From positions 1-64,000 of the forward strand of contig FCOH02000026.1 in NCBI GenBank assembly GCA_001544595.2: a DNA stretch of 64,000 nt, written 5' to 3'. The notes beneath the pieces were generated by a model. The model saw only the letters and a list, made by a program, of their open reading frames with translations. It searched no databases and was not told the DNA's origin. The translations under genes and the position numbers were made by a program. Origin of the DNA: Caballeronia peredens. Its GTDB lineage: Bacteria > Pseudomonadota > Gammaproteobacteria > Burkholderiales > Burkholderiaceae. This document shows positions 53,136 through 60,921 of the stretch, one piece after another; within the stretch, counting starts at the first letter, position 1, and each line of letters starts with the position of its first letter.

Positions 53136-54629
53136 TTACGTGCGTTCCGCGCGCTTCGCCGATGGCGCCGAAATGCCTTCGCCGGCATCCGACGAGAGCC
53201 GCGCGAACATCGGCAGCGAGGCCAGAACCACGAGCGCCGTCGCGATGAACGCGCACGCCAGTTGCCAGCGCTCCGTGTGCGCGCTGCCGGAGACGAGCAT
53301 CGTCGCCTGGATGGTGCCGGCGGCGACGGTCACGCCCACGGCCTTCATCAACTGCTGCGCGGTGCCCTGAAACGACGTCGCGGCGGCGAGACGCGACTTC
53401 GGTACGTCGGCGAAGGCGAGGGCGCCCATCGTCGCGAAGCTGAGCGAGCGGCCGAGGCCGCCGAGCAGCAACAGCACGAAGATCGCGGCGGCGGGCCACG
53501 CTTGCGACATCGTCGAGCAGACGAGCAGCACGGCCGCGAAGCACACGCTCCCCGCGCACAGCACCGTGCGCACCGAGAAACGCCGCAACGCGAGCGCGGT
53601 CATCGGGCGCATGCAGAACGAGCCGAGCGCGCTTGCGAACGTGACGAGCCCGCTGGATGTCGCGCTGTAGCCGAAACCGGTCTGCAGCGTGAGCGGCACG
53701 AGAAAAGGCAGCGCGCCCGCGCCCGCGCGAAAGAGGCTGCCGGCGACGGTCGCGGCATGGAACGTCGGGATCGACAGCAGCGAGAAGTCGATCGCCGGAT
53801 TGGCGACGCGGCGGCAATGCAGCACCGTCGCGCGGAAAAGCAGCAGACCGACCGCGACGCCGATCCACGGCAGACCCGCAGGCAGCACGCCGCGCCCCGC
53901 GCTCTCGATGCCGATCATGAACAGACTGAGCGATGCGCCCGACAACAACATGCCGCGCAGATCGGGCGGCGTGCGGCTTTCGGGCGGCGAGGGCGGGAGC
54001 AGTTTCCACGTCAGCAACAGGCCGACGATGCCGACCGGCACGTTGACCCAGAAGATGCTGCGCCAGCTGAGCGCGTCGGTGAGAAAGCCTCCGAGCGGCG
54101 GACCGAGCAGAGGACCGACGAGTGCGGGCATCGTGAGCCAGGTCGTGGCCTGAAGCAATTCTTCGCGCTTGACGCCGCGAAACAGGATCAGCCGGCCGAC
54201 GGGCACCATCATCGCGCCGCCCAGGCCCTGCACGACGCGCGCGGCCAGCAGTTGCGGCAGGGTCATCGCGGCGGCGCAGGCGACCGATGCGAGCGTAAAG
54301 GTTGCGATCGCCCACATGAACACGCGCCGCGCGCCGAAGCGGTCGGCCACCCAGCCGCTCGCGGGAATGAACACGGTCAGCGCGACGAGATAGGCGGTGA
54401 TCGCGCTGCTCAGATGAACGGGATCGATCCGGAGATCGCGCGCCATCGTCGGGATGGCGGTCGCGACGATCGTCCCATCCATGTTCTGCATAAACAGGGC
54501 GCTGGCAACGACGGCGGCAGTGAGGCGGAAGTTGCCGCCTTTCACGATGCGCGGCTCGCGTGGGCGCTGAAGGCTTGCTGCAAGACGGGTTGCAGCGCGT
54601 GCGGGAAAGAGAATGGTTGCATGCCGCAC
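53136..54629 (-). CDS. DHA2-type MFS drug exporter
   Basis: A 497-residue inner-membrane transporter with 14 predicted segments, the EmrB/DHA2 class. The MFS motifs are visible: motif A-like DRFGARRVFMWA and motif C-like GPLLGPPLGGFLTD, plus the LTAAVVASALFMQNMDGTIVATAIPTMARDL N-terminus characteristic of EmrB-type exporters. The ATG at 54629 adds 28 residues before this start; a GTG at 54545 may be the real start and would fit relatives better. There is no EmrA-type membrane fusion protein next to it. Substrate unknown. Confidence 0.85.
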   Translation of the reverse strand: MRHATILFPARAATRLAASLQRPREPRIVKGGNFRLTAAVVASALFMQNMDGTIVATAIPTMARDLRIDPVHLSSAITAYLVALTVFIPASGWVADRFGARRVFMWAIATFTLASVACAAAMTLPQLLAARVVQGLGGAMMVPVGRLILFRGVKREELLQATTWLTMPALVGPLLGPPLGGFLTDALSWRSIFWVNVPVGIVGLLLTWKLLPPSPPESRTPPDLRGMLLSGASLSLFMIGIESAGRGVLPAGLPWIGVAVGLLLFRATVLHCRRVANPAIDFSLLSIPTFHAATVAGSLFRAGAGALPFLVPLTLQTGFGYSATSSGLVTFASALGSFCMRPMTALALRRFSVRTVLCAGSVCFAAVLLVCSTMSQAWPAAAIFVLLLLGGLGRSLSFATMGALAFADVPKSRLAAATSFQGTAQQLMKAVGVTVAAGTIQATMLVSGSAHTERWQLACAFIATALVVLASLPMFARLSSDAGEGISAPSAKRAERT

Positions 54630-54673
54630 AGTCTAGCGCGAGAAGCGCACGGGCGTTCCCGGACGCCGTGCGG

Positions 54674-55222
54674 TCAGATTCGCGCGACGCTCGCCGCCAT
54701 TTCCATGAAATACGGCAGCGCGGGCGTCAAGCGATGCGCGTCCTTCGCTTCGTCGTCCCAGCGGCGCAATGCGAGCGCATCCTCTGCGTAAGGTTTAGCG
54801 AGGAACGCGTGCGCTTCGTCGCCATCGAAGACGCCGCCTTGCAGTTGCAGGCTGCGCACCGAATCCGCGGAAAGCCGCGCGTGATACGACGAGTCGATCG
54901 CGCACAGACAGCGCTTCGCATCGACGTGAAGGCGGATCGGTTCGAGCACGGCATCGGAGAAAAGCGGCCGCAGGAACGGCAGCGCGAAGTACTGATGCAG
55001 ATCGTCGATGCCGCGTTCGGTCGGCGTCTCGCCTTGCAGATTCAGCAGATGACCGAGGTCGTGCAGCAGCGCAGCGACGATGAGTTCGCGGCTCGCCCCC
55101 GCCTGCTGCGCGAGCGTGGCGCTTTGCAATGCGTGCTGCAATTGCGTGACCGGCTCGCCGCTATAAGCGATCGAGCCGTATTGATCGAAGAGATGCTGAA
55201 TGTCGTCGAGGGAAAGCGCCAT
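54674..55222 (-). CDS. HD-domain protein, PhnZ-like mixed-valence di-iron oxygenase candidate
   Basis: A 182-residue HD-domain protein. Unlike ordinary HD phosphohydrolases it resembles the phosphonate-degrading oxygenase PhnZ: the substrate-lid residues Tyr20 and Glu23 (YSGEPVTQLQH), metal ligand His30, the HD pair His54-Asp55 (LLHDLGH) and His76 fall at the same spacing as the Tyr24, Glu27, His34, His58-Asp59 and His80 I recall for PhnZ. PhnZ splits 2-amino-1-hydroxyethylphosphonate into glycine and phosphate. The partner dioxygenase PhnY and other phn genes are absent here, so the substrate may differ. The start is ATG at 55222; the neighbours give no help. Confidence 0.7.
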   Translation of the reverse strand: MALSLDDIQHLFDQYGSIAYSGEPVTQLQHALQSATLAQQAGASRELIVAALLHDLGHLLNLQGETPTERGIDDLHQYFALPFLRPLFSDAVLEPIRLHVDAKRCLCAIDSSYHARLSADSVRSLQLQGGVFDGDEAHAFLAKPYAEDALALRRWDDEAKDAHRLTPALPYFMEMAASVARI

Positions 55223-55319
55223 CGTAACGAAGCCCTGAAATGCGTATGCTGTGACGTGAAAACTTGGGATTGTCGCGCGCCTTTGTGACGAGGCGATGGC
55301 GCAACGCGAGGACCACGCG

Positions 55320-55640
55320 ATGCCTTTCTCTTTCAGCCGGCGCCCCGAACTCGCCGGACTCGATCTGCGATCGCGCCGCGAAGTGCGCCGCATTGCGTGG
55401 CATTTCGCGCAGCGGCACTGGACCCTGCATGCGCCCGCGTTCGCGTGGATCGTTTTCGTGCTGCTGCATGCGCGTTATGACGTCGTGCCCGAGCGGCGCG
55501 ATTATCTGCTGATCACGCTGGTTATTTTCGTCGTGGCGGTCGTCAATATCAGGCTACATATCGCGCGCTATCTGAAGTCTGCGCGCGCCGTCTTCGACTT
55601 GCTGGGCGGCGCGGCCGCGCGCATCGTAACAGGCCGGTAA
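55320..55640 (+). CDS. Small membrane protein, two segments
   Basis: A 106-residue protein. A basic, helical N-terminal part (RSRREVRRIAWHFAQRHW) leads to two hydrophobic segments (HAPAFAWIVFVLLHARYDVV and YLLITLVIFVVAVVNIRLHI), with a short charged loop between and a basic C-terminus. It resembles the 2TM-domain proteins found scattered in Burkholderiales. The start at ATG 55320 is preferred over 55296 because GAGG lies at a suitable distance. No function is evident. Confidence 0.65.
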   Translation: MPFSFSRRPELAGLDLRSRREVRRIAWHFAQRHWTLHAPAFAWIVFVLLHARYDVVPERRDYLLITLVIFVVAVVNIRLHIARYLKSARAVFDLLGGAAARIVTGR

Positions 55641-55727
55641 ACGGCGTGTTGCATTGCCGCATCTTGCGAAGAGGCCCTGATTTTCGCGTGTTACGATGCT
55701 CGGCGACCCGTATCCACCGGACGCAAG

Positions 55728-56324
55728 ATGGCAACGCTATATCAGACGCTCGGCGTGAACGAGCACGCCACCGAAGAAGAACTCAAGCGCGCGTATCGCA
55801 AGGCCGCGATGCGCTGCCATCCCGATCGCAACGCGGGCAACGAAGACGCCGCCCGCGCGAAGTTTCAGGAACTCAAGGAAGCCTACGCAATCCTCTCCGA
55901 TCCCGCGCAGCGCGAAGTGTATGACCGGATCTTCGCCGAAGAGATGCAGCGCTGGGAAGCGCGCGTGCGTCAGGAGGAAGCGGAACGCGAAGCGCGTGAA
56001 GCGAAGGAGCGTGAAGCACGCGAGGCGCTCTATGCGGAACGTGTATCGCTGGCCATGCGTTTTGCGTCGCAAGGCCATAACCGCGATGTCGTGTTCGGCG
56101 TGCTGCTCGGCGCGCATTGCGACGAAGCCACTGCAAGGCAGATCGCCGATAGCGCGATCGCGTTGCATGAATCGCGTCAGGAGCGCGAAGAACGCGAAAC
56201 GCGTGAAGAAGAGTCCGTAACGAAGAAGCAGGACAACAACGAGAAGAAGGAAGCCGCCACCGCTGACGCTGCTAATCCGCTTGGCGCAATGTGGTTTCAG
56301 TTCCTCAACAATCTGCGTCTTTAG
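55728..56324 (+). CDS. J-domain protein (DnaJ-like, no Zn or C-terminal domains)
   Basis: A 198-residue cytoplasmic co-chaperone. Residues 1-68 are a J-domain (TLYQTLGVNEHATEEELKRAYRKAAMRCHPDRN with the invariant His31-Pro32-Asp33), so it should stimulate a DnaK ATPase. The middle (about 70-150) is charged helix, EAEREAREAKEREAREALYAERV-like, and the C-terminal part has a hydrophobic end (GAMWFQFLNNLRL). It lacks the zinc and substrate-binding domains of DnaJ, so it is a type III J-protein with its own specificity. The ATG at 55728 starts the J-domain directly. No chaperone genes are adjacent. Confidence 0.85.
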   Translation: MATLYQTLGVNEHATEEELKRAYRKAAMRCHPDRNAGNEDAARAKFQELKEAYAILSDPAQREVYDRIFAEEMQRWEARVRQEEAEREAREAKEREAREALYAERVSLAMRFASQGHNRDVVFGVLLGAHCDEATARQIADSAIALHESRQEREERETREEESVTKKQDNNEKKEAATADAANPLGAMWFQFLNNLRL

Positions 56325-56408
56325 TTATGGATTGCTGACGCAAGGAACGCACTGTGTTTAAGCGGGGCGGCAATAAATGAATCGAATGATCTTTGTTGGA
56401 GACGCGCT

Positions 56409-56657
56409 TCAGGCCGCGAGTCTTTCGCTGCGCATGTTGCTTTGCCTCGGCGCAGGTGGATAGACACACCAGTGTCCGTCGTCATGACGGAAGAAGAACA
56501 GCGCTCGCGCCGCCTTGCCATGGCACGTCTCGATGCAGACGTAGCGCCGGCCATCGGAGCGCGTGCGGCTGAATTGCCGCACATGTACCGGCAGGCTGCC
56601 CGGTGCAAGCCATTTCTCGACCTGGTAACGAAGGGACTGCTCTTTCGCGCATTTCAT
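56409..56657 (-). CDS. Small conserved hypothetical protein
   Basis: An 82-residue basic protein. YQVEKWLAPGSLPVHVRQFSRTR is followed by RRYVCIETCHGKAARALFFFRHDDGHWCVYPPAPRQ, which looks like an all-beta nucleic-acid- or lipid-binding module with three cysteines. The ATG at 56657 has GGAG eight bases upstream, which decides it over the upstream GTG. The reverse strand has a longer frame in the same stretch, but its translation is not protein-like. Small HTH-free basic proteins of this sort occur in Burkholderiales; I do not know the function. Confidence 0.55.
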   Translation of the reverse strand: MKCAKEQSLRYQVEKWLAPGSLPVHVRQFSRTRSDGRRYVCIETCHGKAARALFFFRHDDGHWCVYPPAPRQSNMRSERLAA

Positions 56658-57011
56658 TTCAGTCTCCAGCACGCGGCATTCATGTTCGGGTTAACGGCGC
56701 AAATGGCGGCCGATTTAACATCGATCGGTAAAACTCCTGCCGCAACGCATCACGTTCCTCAGAAAGCACTTTAACTCTACGCCCCTAATCGAGAGCGGAG
56801 CCCGTTTTTGCGAAATAGCAACAGCGGGCGAAAATGCGCTTTTTCACGTCCCGTACACGCAAGGCGCGTAGCGCCCATGGACGTATCCTCATACAACGCA
56901 ATGCGCGGATATGTACGCGAACGGTCATATCAATGGCCCGGTGCGTACGCTAACCGTCACTTGCAGAAAAAGCGATTCGCGTGCCTGAACGGCATGGATC
57001 GCAGCGGTGCG
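56658..57011. other. Intergenic region
   Basis: About 354 bases with no supportable gene. The Arg-rich plus-strand frame that starts at 56808 runs into the antisense of the VOC gene and is not believed. A ~50-base A/T-rich stretch near 56720-56790 could carry a promoter. Confidence 0.4.
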
Positions 57012-57374
57012 TCAGAGCGGGCGCGCGAAGCTCAGTTCGTGGCCGTCGGGATCGGTGAGATGAAAATAGCGCTCGTTCCACGGTGCATCGCGTGGTTCGA
57101 ATTGCGGCTCGATACCGTGCGCTTTTACACGTCGGTAGAAGTGGTCCACATCGGACACGTAGATAATGACGCGGCCCCAGAAGCCGATCGGGCCATGCGT
57201 CTCGCTGGTGAGATTGAGAAACGAACCGCCGAGCGCGAACGAAGTGAACGCCTCGTTCGCACCGCCGTGCACGATGCGAAAGCCGAGCGCTTCGTAGAAG
57301 CTCACCGCGCGCGCCATGTCGTGCGTCGCGAGCGTGATCGCGCTCAGGCTTTCGATGTCCCCGGACGATTCCAT
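57012..57374 (-). CDS. VOC (glyoxalase/bleomycin resistance) superfamily protein
   Basis: A 120-residue metal-dependent VOC-fold protein. Two beta-alpha-beta-beta-beta modules are visible: SLSAITLATHDMARAVSFYEALGFRIVHGG near 8-38 and VIIYVSDVDHFYRRVKAHGIEP near 70-90, ending with the metal Glu in DPDGHELSFARPL. The second metal residue is His in the first module. VOC members act as glyoxalases, dioxygenases or resistance proteins; nothing decides which. It lies 10 bases downstream of the next gene on the same strand and is probably cotranscribed. The ATG at 57374 is used. Confidence 0.83.
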   Translation of the reverse strand: MESSGDIESLSAITLATHDMARAVSFYEALGFRIVHGGANEAFTSFALGGSFLNLTSETHGPIGFWGRVIIYVSDVDHFYRRVKAHGIEPQFEPRDAPWNERYFHLTDPDGHELSFARPL

Positions 57375-57384
57375 GCGCGCGTTG

Positions 57385-57708
57385 TCACCCCGGATGATGG
57401 TGATGCGACACGAGCGACAGCACCGAGAGATCCGGATGCGTGCCATTCACGATGCTCTTGCCGATATGCCGCGCATCGTCCACGGCATCCTGTTCGGTCT
57501 TGTATTCGTCGTCGCCGTCGGCGTGAAAGTGCACCGCATCGCCGGGCACGCCGGCATTTGCGCCGGGCCGGCAAACATGGCCGATATAGACGAAGCGCTC
57601 CGTCGCGCGCGGCGGCGCATGCTCGGGCGTCGGCTTGAGTTGCGGCAGCACGTGGATTTCGAAGCCCTCGTAGTCGAAGACGCGCCATTGAGCGGGATCG
57701 TCAGGCAT
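57385..57708 (-). CDS. Small hypothetical protein cotranscribed with the VOC gene
   Basis: A 107-residue acidic protein with a C-terminal His run (SHHHHPG). QWRVFDYEGFEIHVLPQLKP and ERFVYIGHVCRPGANAGVPGDAVHFHADG suggest a small beta-rich fold with several His and one Cys, perhaps metal-binding. AAGGAGG precedes the ATG at 57708, so the start is sound. It comes first in the two-gene unit with the VOC protein. No family is recognised, and no function is offered. Confidence 0.65.
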   Translation of the reverse strand: MPDDPAQWRVFDYEGFEIHVLPQLKPTPEHAPPRATERFVYIGHVCRPGANAGVPGDAVHFHADGDDEYKTEQDAVDDARHIGKSIVNGTHPDLSVLSLVSHHHHPG

Positions 57709-57936
57709 GATCGCCTCCTTGGTTGTGGTTCGCTCGCCAGTCAACGTTACTCCTTTGGCGCGCGGAATCCAACGTCGCGGCTTCATCAGACAAAACTCGC
57801 GCGCGTGCAGAAATTGACACGTTTTTCACGCGCGATGGATACTCTCCGATGCACTTCGCGCCCGGCCGTTCGAGCGCGGCACGTCCAGCCGTCAAGCAAG
57901 CGCATCCGTCTGCCGTTTCCCTTCTCCGGGGGCGCC

Positions 57937-60186
57937 GTGAAGCCGAGTACGACACCAGCCTCGACCCGTCGCGACGTGCGCATGCGTGCCATGCCGTGGC
58001 TGGCCGCGCTCGTCGGCGACATGACCGCGGGCACGGTTTCCACGCTCGTCATGCTGTGCTACGCGATGAGCTTGGGCACGCTCATCTTCAGTGCCGATCT
58101 CGCGCGCTACGCCGAGTTGGGTGTTCCCACGGCGCTCGTCAGTTGCATCGTGACGGCGTTCGTCATCGCGCTGACGAGTTCGATGCGCATGAACATCGGC
58201 GGGCCGGACAGCAACGCGACGGCGTTTCTCGTCGGCGTGGCGGCGGGTGTGGCGAGCAGCGTGCGCGCGAACGGCGGCACGCCCACGGTCATCCTGCTGA
58301 CGGTGCTCGTCGCCATTGCGCTGTGTTCGCTCGTGACTGGGCTGATCCTTTTCGCGATCGGCTCGTCGAAGAAAAGCCGTTCGCTGCAGTTTCTGCCGTA
58401 TCCCGTCATGGGCGGCTTTCTCGCGGGCACGGGCTATTTGCTGATCGCGGGCGCGTTTCGCGTGCTGACGGGCGTCGCGCTCGACTGGCACACACTGCCG
58501 ATGCTCGCGCGTCTGCACTGGCTCGCGTGGGTGCCCGCGTTGTTCGTCGGCGCGCTCGCGACGATTCTCGCGCGCACCTGGCGCCACTCGGCGGCATTGC
58601 CGATCACGCTCGCCATCGGCATCGCGCTCTTCTACGGACTGCTGCACGTCGCGGGCATTTCTCCCGACGACGCCCGCAGCATGGGCCTTCTGCTTCAGCA
58701 TGTCCCGATGCACGCGCTGCATATTCCCGAGCTGCATCTGCCTTCGTCGCTGGCGGCGGGCGAGATCGACTGGCGCGCGATCGTCGCGCATCTGCCGGAG
58801 ACGCTGATCGTCACGTCGGTGTCGGCGATCACGATCATCATGAATTCGACCGCGATGGGCGCCGCCACCGGACAGGACATCGACCTCAATCGCGAGATGC
58901 GCGCCGCGGGCCTCGCGAACATCGCGAGCGGCCTGTTCGGCGGCATGGTCGGCTATCAGTCGTATAACCGCTCGATGCTCAATGCGCGCGCCGGCGCGAC
59001 GAGCCGCGTCGCGGGCGTGTTCGCCGCGCTCGCGTGCCTTTTCGTGCTGATCGCGTCGCCCGATCTCGTTTCGCTGTTTCCGGTGCCGGTGCTCGTCGGC
59101 ATGCAGATCTACATGGGCTTGCGGCTCATGATGGACTGGCTCGTCGGCGCATATCACAAGCTGACGTGGCACGAGTATCTGCTCGTGCCGCTGATTCTCG
59201 GCGTGATCGCGTTCTATGGCGTGATCGCGGGTGTGGTCGCGGGCGTGGTCGTGGCGTGCGTCACGTTTGCGCTGCTCTATGGCCGCGCGGGCTGCGTGCG
59301 CATGGAGTTCGACGGCCGCACGCGCACGTCGAACGTCGAGCGCAGCATCGAGGAAACGCGCCTTCTGATCGATCGCGGCGACGAGATTTGCGGCGTCTGC
59401 CTGCAGGGCTTTCTCTTCTTCGGTTCCGCGAATTCGATGCTGCAGCGCATCCGCGAACGCATCCGCTCGCACAAGCCGAAGCCCGTGCGCTTTGTCGTGC
59501 TCGATTTCGCGTGGACCAACGGCATGGATGCATCGGTGTCGATTGCGTTCGTAAAGCTGCGTCAGGCGTGCGCCGCGATCGGCGCGGAACTCGTGCTCAC
59601 TGCGTTGCCGCGTGATTCGCGCTTGCTGCTCGGGCGTACCGGCACGCTCGCGCTCGGCATCCACGAGTTCGATTCGCTCGACGCGGGACTCGAATGGATC
59701 GAAGCGCAACAGCTCGCCGCGCACACGACCGCGCCGCCGCCATGCGCTCCCGCGGGCGATTTCCGCACGATGCTCGCGCCGCATTTCACCGAGCGCGCGC
59801 TCGCTCAACTGGCTGCGCTGCTCGACGTGCGCGAGATCGGCGCGGGCGAGGCGCTGTTTCGCCGCGGCGACGCGGGCGATGCGTTGTATATCGTCGAAGC
59901 GGGGCGCGTGACGGTGTCGCTGCCGCTCGCGGACGGACGCTCGGTGCGCTTGCGTTCGTTCGGACCGGGGACGATCATCGGCGAGATGGCGGTGTACACG
60001 CATGCGCCGCGCAGCGCGGATGTCGTCGCCGACGAGCCCGCGCGCCTCAGGCGCATGACGCTCGCCGCGTTGCGCAGGCTGGAACTCGACGATCCGCTGA
60101 CCGCGCAGGAATGGCATCGTTTCGTCGTGAAGATGATGGCTTCGCGTCTCGCCGTCGCGGATGAAGCATTGCGCGCGGCGTCGTGA
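57937..60186 (+). CDS. SulP anion transporter fused to STAS and cyclic-nucleotide-binding domains
   Basis: A 749-residue protein. Residues ~20-430 are a SulP transporter with 10-12 hydrophobic segments, including GDMTAGTVSTLVMLCYAMSLGTL-like and NSTAMGAATGQDIDLNREMRAAG segments. A STAS domain follows (about 455-580: ICGVCLQGFLFFGSANSM and VVLDFAWTNGMDASVSIAFVKL). The C-terminal part (about 610-735) is a cNMP-binding domain: ALFRRGDAGDALYIVEAGRVTVSL and FGPGTIIGEMAVYTHAPRSADV with the phosphate-binding GEMA-x-R type loop. The fusion suggests that anion (sulfate or bicarbonate) transport is gated by a cyclic nucleotide. The start is a GTG at 57937, beyond the minus-strand genes; an ATG further in is possible. 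Confidence 0.88.
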   Translation: MKPSTTPASTRRDVRMRAMPWLAALVGDMTAGTVSTLVMLCYAMSLGTLIFSADLARYAELGVPTALVSCIVTAFVIALTSSMRMNIGGPDSNATAFLVGVAAGVASSVRANGGTPTVILLTVLVAIALCSLVTGLILFAIGSSKKSRSLQFLPYPVMGGFLAGTGYLLIAGAFRVLTGVALDWHTLPMLARLHWLAWVPALFVGALATILARTWRHSAALPITLAIGIALFYGLLHVAGISPDDARSMGLLLQHVPMHALHIPELHLPSSLAAGEIDWRAIVAHLPETLIVTSVSAITIIMNSTAMGAATGQDIDLNREMRAAGLANIASGLFGGMVGYQSYNRSMLNARAGATSRVAGVFAALACLFVLIASPDLVSLFPVPVLVGMQIYMGLRLMMDWLVGAYHKLTWHEYLLVPLILGVIAFYGVIAGVVAGVVVACVTFALLYGRAGCVRMEFDGRTRTSNVERSIEETRLLIDRGDEICGVCLQGFLFFGSANSMLQRIRERIRSHKPKPVRFVVLDFAWTNGMDASVSIAFVKLRQACAAIGAELVLTALPRDSRLLLGRTGTLALGIHEFDSLDAGLEWIEAQQLAAHTTAPPPCAPAGDFRTMLAPHFTERALAQLAALLDVREIGAGEALFRRGDAGDALYIVEAGRVTVSLPLADGRSVRLRSFGPGTIIGEMAVYTHAPRSADVVADEPARLRRMTLAALRRLELDDPLTAQEWHRFVVKMMASRLAVADEALRAAS

Positions 60187-60263
60187 AAACGGGGAACGGG
60201 TACGCGATCTGCTTTGACGCCTGAAGGCCCGGCTTCAATCATCCTTCGGCGAGACAAACGACC

Positions 60264-60791
60264 ATGATCCGCAGACACCGTGTACCGCTCGTGTTGATGC
60301 TGGCCTTGTGCGCGAGCAGTCTGCATGCGCAGACCGCCGCGCAGTCGATCGCGATACCCGACTGCACGCTGATCGACGACAACGCCGCCTATAACGACGC
60401 ACAAACCAATCGCACGCAGGCCGAACGTCTCGCGATGACGAGCGCCGCCTTGCGTGACGACGTGCAGCAGCGCGGACTCTTTCGCGTCGCCGATAACGAC
60501 CAGGCGCGCGACTTGATCGCGTCGCTGCAAAATGCGCAGGACCTGAGCGCATGCAACGGCTGCGAGCTGCGCGTGGCGAAGCAACTGGGCACTTCGCGCG
60601 TCGGCGTGTGCTGGGTGCAGAAGATCAGCAACCTCATCCTCAACATCAACCTGCGCGTGGAAGACGCCGCCAGCGGCAAGACGCTGTTCCAGCGTTCGGT
60701 CGACATGCGCGGCAACACCGATCAGTCGTGGCGGCGCGCCGCGAAGGCGCTCGTCGATCTGCTCGCCGGCGATTCGTCGGCGACGCGCTGA
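60264..60791 (+). CDS. Exported DUF2380/DUF3280-type protein
   Basis: A 175-residue exported protein. Signal peptide MIRRHRVPLVLMLALCASSL, cut near LHA. The mature part begins QTAAQSIAIPDCTLIDDNAAYNDAQ, which fits the DUF2380/DUF3280 family found beside PQQ-dependent dehydrogenase genes. The four Cys include a CNGC pair (ACNGCELRVAKQLG) and GVCWVQK. The C-terminal half (NINLRVEDAASGKTLFQRSVDMRGNTDQSWRRAAKALVDLLAG) is the best conserved stretch. The function is unknown; neighbours usually include a YVTN beta-propeller protein, as here (next gene). The ATG at 60264 is used. Confidence 0.72.
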   Translation: MIRRHRVPLVLMLALCASSLHAQTAAQSIAIPDCTLIDDNAAYNDAQTNRTQAERLAMTSAALRDDVQQRGLFRVADNDQARDLIASLQNAQDLSACNGCELRVAKQLGTSRVGVCWVQKISNLILNINLRVEDAASGKTLFQRSVDMRGNTDQSWRRAAKALVDLLAGDSSATR

Positions 60792-60921
60792 ACTTTCCGC
60801 GCCGCATCACGGCCGCCGAATTCGGGAATTTCTCCCGGCGCCGGGCGTTGCCACTTCGACGCTTATTGGGCTAAGTTGGCCTTGCACCCGAAGAATCGAA
60901 CCGATAACGCCGGAGACGAAC

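Noticed and set aside
54560-55288. Plus-strand 242-codon frame opposite the HD protein gene
   Set aside because: Translation is basic and unstructured; the minus strand encodes an HD motif with conserved metal residues.
56808-57638. A 276-codon plus-strand frame across the VOC gene pair
   Set aside because: Arg-rich shadow translation; the two minus-strand genes have ribosome sites and a VOC fold.
57892-60117. A 741-codon minus-strand frame across the SulP gene
   Set aside because: Same reason: composition of an antisense frame (His/Arg/Asp/Glu-rich), while the plus strand encodes clear transporter, STAS and cNMP domains.
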